From positions 3,534,001-3,598,000 of the forward strand of contig BSYQ01000004.1 of assembly GCA_030272585.1 (NCBI GenBank): 64,000 bases of DNA, written 5' to 3'. The notes under the pieces were generated by a model. It saw only the letters and a program-made list of their open reading frames with translations, was not told the DNA's origin and made no database searches. A program made the translations under genes and the position numbers. Each line of letters starts with the position of its first letter. Positions within the stretch are counted from its first letter, which is position 1. Source of the DNA: Bryopsis sp. KO-2023 (taxonomy: Eukaryota > Chlorophyta > Ulvophyceae > Bryopsidales > Bryopsidaceae). Below are positions 46,685 through 59,566 of the stretch, in pieces.

Positions 46685-47747
46685 ATGGCGTCGTTCAAAG
46701 CATCCTTGTGCTTGATCGCGGTGTTTCTGGCGGCTACGCTCGGTAGTGCCACCGCGAACGATTGGAGATGGGGTCGCGCGACGTTCTACGGGATTTGGTG
46801 GAGCCTTCACACGTGAGCTGATGTTCAACGCATTCTTCCTCATGGATCGTGGCTGCTTACGGATATTGACCTTGTTGTTGGCTGTTTTTTCAGAGGGAGC
46901 TGTGGTTATGGGAACATCGACTACTGGCAGGGAACAGGATGGGATGTCGCCGCCATTCCTGACGCCCATTATGAGTACAACTGGAGCTGTGGGTGAGTGT
47001 CCTGAGCTTTCTGAAAGGCGGCTGCCAGGTTTTTTATGGATGTTTCGGCGTGATGGTTGTTTTACTGTCGATGCAGGAAGTGCTACGAGGTGAAGTGCGA
47101 GCCTATGAACTTCAAGGACAACTACGGAAATCAGTTGGAGAGGAGCCATGCTTGCTACGACCCCAGCAAGGTAGTCACGGTTACCATCGTCGACAGCTGC
47201 CCCTGCAACTACGCGAGCAACCACTATTCCAACAAAAGATGGTGGGTGACTTCGCAGCTCAACGGCACATTTCCAGCATTTGGCATGTACCAGGCGATCG
47301 TAAGCAGTTTTTTGAGCTCAAAAGACTTTTTTTTTCAGTTTTTTGAGCTCGAAAGACTTTTTTTTTGTCCTACTGTGTAGGTGCTGTGGTGACATGGATC
47401 ACTTTGATCTGTCTTATCATACCTTTGATAAGCTGGCAGCCAGAAAATGGGGAGTGATCGGCTTGAAGTACAGGCCTGTTTCATGCCCAGCCAGTTATCT
47501 GGAAAACAGGCATCATCTCGGCAGGAAGCTGAAAGAAAACAACAATCCTTTCGGTGAGAAAAAGGAGGGACCTCAGATGTTGGTGTTGGATGAAAGATAT
47601 GAGACGAGCGATGTCATGGATGCACCATCGGAAACAAATTTCGAGGAGCAGAGAGAAGATGTGGCTGAAGGAAAAAGCACTGCGCTCAACCAACATGCAG
47701 ATGCGTTTTTGATGGATTTTCTGAACATCACGCCGACAAGAAAGTGA
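46685..47747 (+). CDS. Expansin-like protein 1 (single DPBB domain)
   Basis: Four exons (46685-46812, 46894-46992, 47077-47241, 47381-47747) in matching phase give 252 aa. Residues 1-24 are a signal peptide (SLCLIAVFLAATLGSATA). The mature part starts DWRWGRATFYGIWW and is the double-psi beta-barrel expansin domain 1: GSCGYGNID, CGKCYEVKC, VVTVTIVDSCPCN, and the HFD motif in DMDHFDLSYHTFDKLA that marks true expansins. Cysteines are in the expected spacing, including a WCCGD pair formed across the last junction. The plant-type C-terminal domain (CBM63) is missing; instead there is about 100 residues of charged, acidic tail. Expansins loosen cellulose-based walls without cutting them. The tail is not recognised. 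A close paralogue starts at 63678. Confidence 0.92.
47306..47366. repeat. Tandem duplication of about 30 bp in expansin 1 intron 3
   Basis: The stretch agttttttgagctc followed by a T-run occurs twice in a row (47306-47335 and 47337-47366) with one base difference in the gctcaaaag part. The second copy ends about 15 bp before the acceptor at 47380 and so provides its pyrimidine tract. Confidence 0.8.
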
Positions 47748-48426
47748 TGTGGCGATATTTTTGCTGTTCATATGTATATGCCTTGCTCCCCCCCCTTTGG
47801 ATTGAACATCTTTTGGCAAGGGGGGAGGTGTGTGTGCGAGCGTAGTCCTCAAGAAAACACTGCTGTCTTATTAACACAATGCTTTTTGTGGTGAGGAAGG
47901 CCTTGTTATTGAATACGTGCTATGGTCAATATGTATATGATGTCGAGCTTCAGCCATTAGTAAGCGGATGGATGTTTTTTTTCCTCTTTTTTATGAACTC
48001 AAGAACTCCACCAGGGAATAAGTCCCTTTACTTTTTTTAAATGGCTGGGAGGGGTGCTTTCTGGTCAACTGAAGGCGTTCCGAACATCGACACTTGGTAC
48101 TTGAAATAAGCAAATGGATGATGCTGGCATCTGCTGGCGAATGATCGATTTGCATGGTTAAGGATGTGCCCTTATTTGAGAGAGGACCACTTTGATTGTG
48201 GCATGTTTTATATGGTGTGCTATGCCATGGAATAATGAGATTTCAGGAGATGGTGAAGCTGGTTTGCTGATGAAAGGAAGAGTGTTTACTTTTTGGGGTG
48301 GAATGTATGGTGGCCTGTAACTTTCTTGCACAAAAACATTGTCTCCTCTGGAGTGGGAAGCCAGGCAAAAGGAAGTTATCAAGGTGTTGAAGATTCCCCT
48401 CCCACAGACAAATCGAATCTCGAAAA
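47748..48426. other. Convergent intergenic region
   Basis: No gene seen between the end of expansin 1 and the end of the minus-strand gene at 48427. It has fewer homopolymer runs than other convergent regions. Confidence 0.5.
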
Positions 48427-50120
48427 CTATGATCTTTCTGAGATGATGGCGGCGTCAAGTGCTCGTTGAAGTCGAACCCTCTCCAGGACTTTGTCTTGAA
48501 ACCTTACCCACTCTTGCTTGACCTTGATGGACCGCGTTTGCGCTCGAAGGTTTTCGATAGAATCCTCAGATTTCCGCATCACCTGAAATCAACCCAGCGT
48601 CAATATCACCATCCCCCAGACAAAGAAGAAACTGTGGGCTGCACGAGCCCAACTCCCCATCCGACCTCTTTGTGGTGATCGAAAGACTGCTTTTTCCTCT
48701 CTTTGCTCTTGTAGATAAAGTCCAGATCCTTGCCAACATATTGCGCCCTGTGTTTCTCCATTTGTTGCTTCAGGGTTGGGCGGAGTTCGCTGGTTTGTGA
48801 TGTCGATGCATATTTCACGGATCCGACGGTCGACGCCCCATCTCCTAACACTTTCCATTCGTTCGACTTCTGCATCAATACACATCCATTAGCTCACCGG
48901 GCTGGGCTTTAACGCAGATAGAGTGTGGCAAATCTCGACCTCGCCCACGTGATTGAGGAGCGATGCCCAGTAGGATAAACCCCTCCAGAAACAATCCGAT
49001 CGTCGTCACCTTCTGTGCACCTTTCTCGCCATCCGCAACCGTCGTTCTTCTTTCCAGTTGGCTTGCTGCTCGAGCCGCTGGTAAAGGTACACTCGAGGCA
49101 CCGGATACCCACACGCCCTCGTATCGGCACTGAGATCCTCAGGCGGAAGCACTCCCGCGACGGTCGTCGACGACACATGCGTCAAGTACTTGTTCTTTAT
49201 TGCCCACATCTCCAGGTCTTTGATTTCGTGCAGCTGGATCGATGAGGGCCGCTCAGCCGCTTCGTCGTGTTCGGCGTCTTCCGCCTTGCTCTCATTCTTT
49301 CTTTGGCGTGCGAGAATGGAAATTGTGTCCTGCAAGCGTCCTGTTCACGGAGTGAGGGGTGCGCAAGGAAACAACGAAACGTGTTGCGTGGAGCCGCCCC
49401 CCCTGCACAAGTACTCCCGTGACTGGAGTTCGATATCGAACGCAATCGATTGCGTTCCGAGCCAGTTACCTCGAGGGCTTCGATGAGCTCTTTGGGTATC
49501 TGCGATGCAACGTCAGGTTTGCATTCCGTCAGCGGAGCCGTAGGCGGCAGATTGACCGATTCCCTGATGAGAGCCTCAATGTTTCTGAGAACTTCCCACG
49601 TTTCGGAGAACGTCGATTCCTTCTCAGAGCCGCCACGCACAGTCTGCTTGTGAATCGGGCCCCCAGAAAACTCGTCCTGAACGGGATCTGAAGCAGGTGG
49701 GGCAGTGGGTGAGTTTTCTGGATGATCGGCCTTCTCGAGGTCCTCGTTTTCACCAGCGTCGATCTGTCCTGTTGCGCCGCCTAGCCTGTCCTGCTCTGTT
49801 CCAGCCCCCATGTTTGCTGTAGAAGCATCTGGGGTTGCAGGTGTCTGAACTGCCAATGTCTCATTGTGATTGGGTTCCTTTGCTGGTTGGATTTCGGTGG
49901 GATCGATTGGAGGACTCTCAATTGCCTCTTCCCTCTCATCGAGCCGTTGCAGCTCTTCATTGATTCGCACATTCTCTAGAGCATCCTCTGGGCTGGTGGA
50001 GGTTTCTGAATCGTGCTCATCAGCCAAAATGACAGGAATCTGGCTTTGGTGTGGGTATGCTTGAGTAGCGACTGCTGGTCCACATTCCAGCCCATCCCCA
50101 AAGAAGCTCATTTGATCCAT
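48427..50120 (-). CDS. Charged, partly coiled-coil protein, unassigned
   Basis: Four exons (50120-49470, 49329-49021, 48869-48666, 48582-48427), all phase 0, give 439 aa. I do not recognise the family. The N-terminal 200 residues are acidic and disordered (many E, D, P, T). The middle has a compact-looking segment (EIKDLEMWAIKNKYLTHV, then CGYPVPRVYLYQRLEQQAN), which may be a small folded or peptide-binding region. The C-terminal 120 residues are basic helix (KQQMEKHRAQYVGKDLDF, then IKVKQEWVRFQDKVLERV), predicted to coil. An alternative start three codons later (MSFFGDGL) is possible. It lies between expansin 1 and the second coiled-coil gene. Confidence 0.68.
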
Positions 50121-51914
50121 CTCTCTCCCAGCTCGGGAATCGTTGGTTTGATGCGGGAGTGGAAACGAATTGAGTGCTCAAATCCTGGTTAACTGGTGGA
50201 GGATAGGGTTTGGAATGGTCAAGGGAAGCTGGTCAATGGGCTGCGGAGGCATACAGCGCCTTCCAGAAACGACTCACACGAAACTTGCACACGATGAATG
50301 CTCAAGAAAACACCTCACGAACAAGCAAAAACGATGGATGCGAGCGGGACAAGCCAGCGAAAGGACGTTGTTGTCTACTTTGTGTTAAAACCCCAACCGA
50401 AAAAGAGAGCATGACGGCCCTGTTTTACCACCCAACCACAAAAAAATAATCCTCAACAAGAATCGAAAAAGGAAAAAGGAAAACAAAAAAAAAGAAATAC
50501 TCCTAAGAATCTTTGTGCTATGTGTGGATCAACTGATCAATTGCCTGAAAACTGGCACTTCAAAACAACGAAGGGCTCTCTTAATACAAAAATGCACACC
50601 GATAAGAAAGAATATGTGGTGGAGAGCACTTTTCCACACTCAACCGCTGCCGATCAACCACCATGAATAAAATGGATGCAAACAGCCAAATCGAACACTA
50701 AGAATCTCTCTCTTTCCCTCTCTGCCTGCTTCCTCTCTTTCCCTATCAAATACCCACCATCTGAAACAGGACACACACACACCAAAAAAAAAATAATAAT
50801 ATAAAAACACGCAAAACTCCCCCCACCAAAGCATAAAACATTCAACCAAGAACGGTCGGTCGGCCAAATCCTGTCAAAACCATCATCAATTCCCTCTACA
50901 GTCCCCACCTTTTTTTTGTTTTTTTGTTAGAGCGAAGCTGCCTTGACACTTCCTTTTTCTGCCCGCCCCACCCCTCGAAACCATGTCATGTATTCTCAAC
51001 AAGCATAAAACATCATGATCCCGATTTTTTTTAAACTCTCTTCTCATTCATTGCTGTTCCTCCTCCGTTTCAGACCCACCCGCATTCAAATTCTCTCTGT
51101 ACATCCCTTCCCCCCATCCACCCACCCCAAATGTACTTATGCTTGCACTTTTTTTTCGTTTTTTTTCCCCCCCAAAACCTTGCTTTCCGTTTCTTCAGCC
51201 TTTCAAAGAGCCGATCGTATTCACAGATATGTACAACAACAAAAAAAAAACAACTTTCGTTTTTTTCTTCCCCTTGGCGTTTTTTTTCTTCGTATTTTTG
51301 CCAGTCTCCCTCTCTCTCTTTTTTCTCTATTCTTCCTTGAAAATGCCTTTTTCATTTTTTTTTGGCTTTCGCCACGCATAGTCCCTTGCGGAATCGTGTT
51401 GAGCTTGTCAAGAAGTCCTCCTTCGGCACGGCATGCATCCTTGCCCATCGTCGCTTTCTTTGTGTTTTTTGTACAAATATCACCATTTTTGTTTTTTTAA
51501 AACGTGAAAGGACCTTTCACACCCAGAACCACCTCCCCGCAATCCCCCACTCTGGATTTTTTCATTCATGATTTATACACCTTCAAAAAGAATCATATAT
51601 ATTTTTTTAAATTCATAAATCATAGCCATTTCCATAGCTCATCCATCAGGAAGGCCTCCCCTCAAAAAAACACAAAGCTACTCAAGGAAGATGCAGAAAC
51701 CACCACCCAATAGATATCGGAAATAGCAAAATGGCATGAGATGGTTCCACATGATAAGAAAATGAACATTATACAGAAGGGGGGCAAAAGTGAAAATGGA
51801 ATATTAAAAACGTGAAGAATCAAAGCCAAAAACCAAAAGACTGATCGAAAATATTGGTACCAGTCAAGATCTTTCCATTGGATTGTGGCGTGAATAAACG
51901 ACAAGCACCTGAAG
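50121..51914. other. Intergenic region rich in A-, T- and C-tracts
   Basis: No gene supported over 1.8 kb between two minus-strand genes. T-runs and pyrimidine tracts dominate from 51030 to 51500. A short minus-strand frame near 51360-51440 (LLDKLNTIPQGTMRG) reads protein-like, but no exon could be joined to it. Confidence 0.5.
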
Positions 51915-54349
51915 CTACCACCACGTCGACTTCACTGGCTGCTCGGCTGCCACCTGTTGTTGGGATGCGTGTTTCGACCCGTTTTGATCAGCCCCACCGC
52001 CATGCCTCGACCTCAACTTGGAAATTTCGGCCTACCAACTCAAAACAACGAAAACTACTCAGAAATTCATCGACCCGTCAAAAATTTCTCGTCAAGCCAG
52101 CATCCATGCTCCAGATTTCACCCACAGCTACATACTGATTCATGGAAAACCAAAACGTTGACTGGAAGTGTAGATTTCGGAAATAGTTTGGCCCACACGA
52201 TTTTCTGTTTTCTGAAATCTCTACTGTTTACGGAAACAGAGTAGGCTTTTATTATTATTTCATTTATTTTTAATTAGTTTTATTTTTATTTTTCGTTCGT
52301 TGATACGATGAAGAGTGTACCTCCTTCTCCGATAACTTCATGACGACCTCCATTTTCGCATTAACGGACGCCACTCGCTCCTCCTCCAGCCTATCTTTCT
52401 CGTCAGTCATCCTTTCCAACTCGGCCTTCATGGCGGCCAGGCGATCCTCATAATCGCACCGCACCTCCTCCACCTCCCTTTCTTTTTCCATATTGAGAAG
52501 CTCCGCCTGAGCTCCGGCGGCGGTCAGAGCTTCGTCTGCCCTCTTCAGGATCATCGAATTATCCTCCTTCTCCTTTTTCAAAGCTGCCACTTCGGTCTGC
52601 CAAAAAAAAAATGGAAATAGAAAATGGAAAGAAACACACACAAACACACACATTTTTTTTCTCAAACTCCAGGTTGCTATTGCATTGTCGGGGTCGCACA
52701 TCTTCCACAGAACAGATCGATAATTATTTTAGGAAAATTTAATATTATTGTTTCGCATTCAAAATGGGCTGCTTGTATCGGCAGTGCTTCAAGCAGACTG
52801 AATACAACCATTTCAAAAAACCTAAGCAACCTATTTTCACATTGAATTCAAAGTTGCTGAAAGGATCCTGCATCAAACGTCATCAGGGATGTTAAGCAAC
52901 GGTTGCAAAAACGTTACGAGACCCTCAAAGGATCACAGGTATCGCGAAAATTTCCTCAACAATTTCGCCCCCCCCCCCCCCCAACGTCCCTATCTCGATT
53001 AGTAATAATGTTGAAACGTAGCATAGCATTAAATTGCTGAACATCCCTATTATTTGAATGAACGTTTAATTTACATTAGGCAAACTTGCCCAAAGAAGGC
53101 CATCCACAACGAGATGATTTAGCCCATCCCTATTATTATTTTTATTATTATCGCCCTCATGTGATCAATCACCTTCAATTTCGTGACGATTTCAACTTGC
53201 TCGGCAACTCGCTTGTCCCCATCCTCATTCGAAGATTTCAACATATCCCTCAGATTTTGAGCTGTTTTGTACGACAAGTCGAGCTCTTCTTTGAAGTGTT
53301 CAAGCTCATCTTGGCATTTTTCCAACTCCAACTGTTCGGCAAAACAAACAGTAAAAACTCACTTCCCTCCCCTTCCCCCCCCATCAAAAAACAAGAAAAA
53401 TTTTAAAAGGAACTAACGAAACATTTTCCCTTCGAATTTTCATCGCTGGCCATTTCAGTTTGATTTCTTATTTCAAATAGAGTGCCATCAATCGCAGGAA
53501 ATAGACAAGATTCATGCTATAAATAATAGGAAATATTCTGCTGCTAATGGTTGGGCTATTGTTCGTCATCCAGTGTGTCTTCAATATCATAGGATAGCCA
53601 AAAATAAGCAACTAAATTTAATTCTAACTTTTTTCTTTTCTTTTTGGGGGGAGGCAAACGAAGCGCAAAAAAGAAGAATGGATTCGGATTTTGCATGCCG
53701 ATCGCCGATCGGATCCTCAACCCACCTCGACTTCTTTCCCCTCCCTGGTGAGAAGTTCGACTTCCTCCGAGGCTTCCCTCCACTTCCTTTCGAGTTCGGG
53801 AATCCTGGAGCACTCCGCGAGACGCGACTCCATCTGACTGTTCTTTCTCTGACTGCGAACCAAATCCTCCTCCACTTTCACGCGTTTCTCGCGCTCCGAA
53901 TCCAAGGCAGCCTTCGCCTCCCTGACGTTACCCTCCAGCTTGACGTTCAACCGAGAAAGCTCCTCGACCTCGTACAGGTGCAAGTTTCGGTCCTCGATCC
54001 AAACCGCACCCCTCTGCTTGTAAAACGCGAGCTCCTTCTCCAGAACCTGATTCTTTTCGATTTCCTCCTTCGATATAGCATCCGCAGCGCGTTTCATGTC
54101 GCGGAGTTGGGTCACGTCCTCCCGAAGGTTGTTTACTAAGCCTTGCAGGCGCGACACCTCCGCCCGCAGGCTATCCCTTTCGCTTTCGGCGTGGGAAATT
54201 CTTTCGAACAAGACCGACGACCCCGACCAGAAGGAAGAGTCGCTCTGCATCAGCAGCTTTTCCATGTCTTTGTACAACTGCTCCCGGTCGCGAGTCAAGC
54301 TCGACACTTTCTGTTCCAACTCCTGCACACGATTCTGCAGGTCGACCAT
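51915..54349 (-). CDS. Coiled-coil protein, unassigned
   Basis: Four exons (54349-53726, 53331-53173, 52596-52321, 52031-51915), all phase 0, give 391 aa. The first ATG is at 54349 (MVDLQNRVQELEQKVSSL); the open frame upstream lacks an ATG. Nearly the whole protein up to about residue 355 shows heptads rich in E, K, L and R, broken only by one Trp-containing turn (KQRGAVWIEDRNLHLY). The last exon is a short polar tail rich in G, Q and S ending in STWW. This could be a centrosome, cytoskeleton or Golgi coiled-coil protein; the sequence does not decide. It starts head-to-head with the EGF membrane protein, 660 bp apart. Confidence 0.75.
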
Positions 54350-55011
54350 CTTTGTTGTTTTTTGCTTTTTTTTTGTTCCTGGGACGCCTTCCCGTCGAGC
54401 CTTTTTTGGCAGGGGTTGCTCAATATCCCGATGTGCGCTGCGTTCCGTCTGCAACGCTGCGACGAAAAGAGCAGTCGGCTATCCACAAAACGCACGTTTT
54501 TCGATGTGGACCAACGAAATGCGTTCACTGTCGTGACTCGGAAGGGGAAGGTTACACACAAGCGTGGACACCCTGACGGAGTCCGTTTCTCTGGGTTTTG
54601 CTACCGCAAGGAGGGTCTTGACGAGTGTTTTGTGTGACTTTCGATTTTCTTACGATGACGTACGACGTGTCGGCGTGACAACCGAAATCCGCTGTTGGCT
54701 GGACGTACATGCACAAGGCCTCCAACCGTCATCCCCATTTCTCAAGTTTTTGCTTGCAGACTGGCGCCTGGAGAGTGGTGAGGGGAAGCGCCAATCTACA
54801 AGCAAAAGCCAAGGGCTTGGCTTGTGCACATGCAGTGGAATTGAAGCAAATTCGCATTGGAGCACGTGTGAACGCAAGGTTCTGGTGTCAGACCCGTGGG
54901 AAATGACGCCAGCAAACCGTTTCTGTCCTCCATCACGGACGTGCTTATCTCCGAGCGGGAAGGATATCGCTGGAACTGTGTCACATCCTTCCGCGAGGAA
55001 CGGGGTTCAAG
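54350..55011. promoter_or_regulatory. Divergent promoter region, coiled-coil and EGF genes
   Basis: About 660 bp lie between outward-facing starts. The minus-strand stretch just upstream of 54349 is basic when translated, but has no ATG and is best read as 5' leader. No defined element recognised. Confidence 0.35.
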
Positions 55012-58000
55012 ATGCCTGCGTTGGGGATGGTGCTGGCGTTGCTGTTGGTCGGTGCAGTGGGTGCACAAGGTGAAAACCAACTCTCTATTGTTGCTCGTCC
55101 TCGACGTCTTTGAACGACGCTCCATGCCAGAAGCGGTTACTTCGAATGCTCGTGTGCATCAAGGAGTTGTGTGTTTCGCAGATTGTGGTGGGCATGGGAG
55201 TTTGATAGAGGACGGCCAGAAGTGCAACTGCACGAATCCATTTCCGTCAGTTGGAGTTGCTGGTTGGACGGGCGAGGACTGCGAGTACCGTAAGTACTGG
55301 GTGCATCGCACCGAAAATCCCTTTTCTCAGCATTGTAGTACCGTCAAGGGCCCAGCCAGGATGTTCTATAATTCAAGAAAGCATCAACTTCCACAGGCGT
55401 TTACGGAGCAAACCTTGATGGAGAGGACATGACACTGGGTTGTCGCGATCAGAACTGTAGCTTTATCGATCGGGATGCCGATGCCACAGTATGCTTTGCA
55501 GTGCCAATCCTCTGGAGGTAGAAAGCGAAGAACGTCTTGTGTCGGGGGTCGTCTTGTTAGTACGTGTGCCTGAGCTCATCCTAATGACTTCTCCAGGGAC
55601 TTCAATGAGCCCTGGAACTACCTTGCCGTTCAACTGTCCAGGACCAGCGAAGAAGGAGACCCTGATCTTTATGGACTGTTCGTTGGCGGACCAAATGACG
55701 AGGTAAGATGTTCTGACCAGTTGTGCCAGCTCTCAGCCATGCTCCCTGTTTCCCAACGGATCTCCTCTCGACTCTCGCAGGGGAAAGTTCCTGGGCGTAG
55801 CCAAGGGAACTATGACTTTATCGAAATATCCAGCGCCATCCAAAAGACAGTTGTCAAGGTTCTAAAGAAACGGGACTTTGGGGTCGACAAGGATTACACA
55901 GGTGGGCGGCACTCTTCTCCCGTATTGGTTTTGTTGTGATTTGATCGTGACGCTCTGACACTGTTCCGTTCGTTTTGCAGGCGCTTACTTGTGCGTAACT
56001 GCGTATGGCACCGGCAGCACCGAATTCACCATAAGGTGAGCTCGAGCTGCGGATCCGTGGGTTGGACTTCTTGTCGCAATGCTTGATCGCCTCTGAACTG
56101 TTGATGGCTGTTGTGTGTAAGGGGCAAGGCCACTCAATGCGCCGCCTCGTTTCAGGAAGACGGCAGTGCAGTAATGTGTTCAACCCCATTGGGCGTTTCG
56201 GAGCCAGAGCGTCGATATTCAGAATGCAAACTCGACGGGACTTGTGTTTGTCGGGCTCCATATGCACCTCCAGATGAACTAACTGTGGAGGGTACGTATT
56301 CCTTGCAGTCTTGATTGGCTTTGTGCGTCTAGTGGTGAAAGGTTCGCTTAGGAAGCGGAGAATTTGGATTGGATATTGCAGGTGTGGGTTTCGAGGACTG
56401 TTCCGCCCAGCTGACGGCTGTCAAAAATGAGGATTTTTATAACGGTTTCTATGTTGATACCCACAATCGGTTGGATGGAGGACTGTGGCACTTCTATTCC
56501 TTCAACGTGACACGAGACGATTTCCACGTTGTGGTGAAGGCCATGCCAGAACTGGACAACACTGGTAATTTTAACAAAAGAGCATGGGGTCCAATCCCCA
56601 ATCTCTGGAAAACTGAAGCATTCTTCTTTTTTCTCGTTGTTCGACAAATATTAATATTTGAAATAATTTTGACAGCGCAATAGCTCCGAGCTATGAAATG
56701 ACCTTCAATGCGAAATGGTCTCGCGCGTTTATATTGGTGAAGGAAATACATAGAACAGAGTTTTCTGGTTGTGATTTTTGTGCCCTTATTTGGACTATCG
56801 AGACCTACTCAATCTTTTTATGCATCGCAGGCGAGCTCCAACTTTTTGCGAAGCTGGGAGGACCACCCACAAAACACTTCATAGGATATGATCTGCGATC
56901 GTCCCGTAGGCTTCGGGATGAAGAGAACCCAACAGTCGAGCTGAAGTATGGAGATGAATTTTACCGAGAAGGTACACCCTTAGCTTTTTATATTCTGGGT
57001 ATTTTACACTGAAGGACATATTCACGGACTTTTGTCTTAAAATTTCCGCAGGCCTGTGGTTTATTGGTGTCTACTCCGATGGGAAAAATTTCAGTGAGCA
57101 TTCGCTGACAATCAGCAAGTTTGAATGCTTCTCTGGCTGCAACGGAAACGGATATTGCGAGAAGGGAGCTGATGGCTTCAACACTTGCAAGTGCAACAGG
57201 GTAAATTGCTTTTCAACGCCACCCACTTCTTGTCAGCTCTTTCTTGCTGGGAACATTCACTCGTTCTTGGAAACTTGACGAAAAAATCATGAGCCACAGG
57301 GATATTTCATGGACGATTGTTCGGGAACAAGCAAGAAGCTGGCGTTCAATGAGCCCTACGAGCAGAGTGAAAAGCGTCTGGAGTATGAATATTTCCAATT
57401 GCCAAAGATCTCCACTATGTCGACTGGACACAACGTCGAGATGTCCGTCGAAGCCCAGTTCTTCAGCGAGTCGTACCCATCCTTTATATCAATTTCACCT
57501 CGTCTCCTGCTTCTCAAGGTAGAATTCAACCAAGCCTGCTCGAGTCCAAATCAAAGGATGACCCCTTTGTTTCAGAATGCACACACACACATCAAAAATA
57601 AGCTTGGACAGCTGCAAAAAAGTCAAGTGCATGCATGCTGCAGGGAGGCGCCCAAGACTTTCCAACCATCAACAACTACACATATGCGGTCGAGCTGCGA
57701 GAGCAGCGAAAGCCTTTCCACGTACCTCTCTGCCCATCGATTCTGGTAAGACAACAATTGGCGAGGTTCTGATACAGGGAACAGTCGTGTCTCGGTTTTC
57801 CAACAAGTACTGACCGCAAATTCTGGTTCGCAGGATGGTGATAGCATCTGGAGGGCGGCGATTTACAATCCCATTGAAAACTATGAAGTTGGTTACAAGA
57901 TAAACCTGCAGCGGAAGGTGTCTTGCCTGAACGATTGTAGTGGCAATGGAGTTTGCAACGAGAATGGGATTTGCCAGTGCAAGGTGATGTTCTCAACACA

Positions 58001-59179
58001 CTCTCATGATTTTTTTTGAAACAGCTTGTCGGGGACTGACGAGCGTTGATGGCTGCGTAGGCAAACTTTAATGGTGGAGATTGCTCGGTCGATGTGGGTG
58101 GGTTGAGTTGTATTGGCGACTCACAGCTCCCTGACCGACGACTAAGGGACCACAAGATATGCTGGCGCTCGTGTGTCTGCGAGCCAGGCAAGAAGTGTGT
58201 CTACGGAAACAAGTGCGATAGGGTCACTTGCGATGATGGTTGGCGGCTGACGGAGAACAAACAGAGTTGCGTGCAAGACGAATGCATCGACTCAATCATG
58301 CATACAACGGGTGAGAAAGGATGGAGTCGTCAATTAAAGTACTCCTGAAATTGACACTCCATCTGGAGAAACGAAAAATGATTCGTTGGTTGTTTAGTTT
58401 GGATTTTGCTGCTGTGTCAGAGGACTCGGTTTGTCTGAGGAAATGCATCCGCCCCTCCAATGGCCCCGCAACCTTATCGGAGGAGTGCGATCCAGACACG
58501 TTTCACTGTCTGCGAGGCACCAAAATGATCTCAAGCAGGGGAAGCCAGTATTGTGCGTCAGGATGCGAAGAGGGGAGCCTGAAACCGATCGACATGGAAG
58601 TCGACAACGCTCGAGCTTTTGTTCCGTGCACCTGCAAGGATGATAGGCAAGGAAACAAGGTGTGCAAGCATGAAATCGACGGGGCTCCGATCGTCTTGCA
58701 TTGTGCCAAAGGCCACACGTTGAAGGTAGGTTGTGGGTTCGATCTGCTTCCTAGGCAAGATATTGTGGCGATGGTTTCCAACCTTCCTTGTGCTACAATC
58801 CAAGTTTTAGATGGGCGAGCTGCAAGGCTGAAAGATGGCGCCAATATTATATTTTATTTTATTATATTATTTTTATTTTTATAAACTGATTCAACTGATT
58901 AATCAAACCAGTTGAATGTCTTATCTTCTGCAGGGTGGAGAAAGGATATCAGGCAGCGATTTCACAATGGGAGGACAGTGCGTAAAAGCCTCCAAGGCGG
59001 GAGCAATGTCTCGATGGGGGGTTGTTTTTCTTGTTGTTGTGATCTCAGTGTTGGGGGTTGCTTTGGGGGTGTTCATGTTCAAATCGCGAGCTGGGGCCAG
59101 TTTTACCGAGAGGATTCAAAACATGTATTATGAGAAAATGAGGGGCAGGAGCAACTCGTTCGAGCCGAACGAGCTGTAG
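55012..59179 (+). CDS. EGF-containing type I membrane protein
   Basis: About sixteen exons, phase-consistent, give about 870 aa. Exon 1 (55012-55069) encodes a signal peptide (LGMVLALLLVGAVGAQ). The outer part alternates EGF-like modules (CGGHGSLIEDGQKCNC in exon 2; CFSGCNGNGYCEKG in exon 10; CLNDCSGNGVCNENGICQC in exon 13) with beta-rich segments. The latter include GAYLCVTAYGTGSTEFTI and GLWFIGVYSDG, which resemble the jelly-roll of pre-peptidase C-terminal (PPC-like) domains. A long Cys-rich region follows (58044-58720). The last exon (58934-59179) holds the membrane span (VVFLVVVISVLGVALGVFMF), a short basic juxtamembrane patch and a cytosolic tail of about 35 residues ending in FEPNEL. 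It is probably a cell-surface adhesion or sensing protein. I could not match it to a named family; teneurin- or attractin-like proteins are only a loose comparison. Confidence 0.8.
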
Positions 59180-59566
59180 GGGTTGGGTGCGATGGTAGGT
59201 AGTACATAAGAGAGCAATTTTTTCTTGTGTGTGTTGGTTGGTTTCCTTGACGAGTTGGGAGCACTCGTCAGATTCTTGGTTGTAAGCATCAACTTCTGTT
59301 TTGGAAGGTGATAATGAATCCAAAAACCACACATTTGCATGCATGCTGTTTTCTGTGGGTTTTTTTTTGGTGACAATTACACCATGCACCACTAAGACAT
59401 CCCTGAACACTACTGATCCCAAAAAAAACAGGAATACTCGAGCTAACAAATCTCTCATCTAAATCTAGCAAGAAAAAATCGAGAGACACAATTCCCCTTG
59501 ATTTCATACACCCCACCCCACCCCCGGCTGCTGCTCCCTCCCCCCCAGAGCACAAAAACAACAAAT

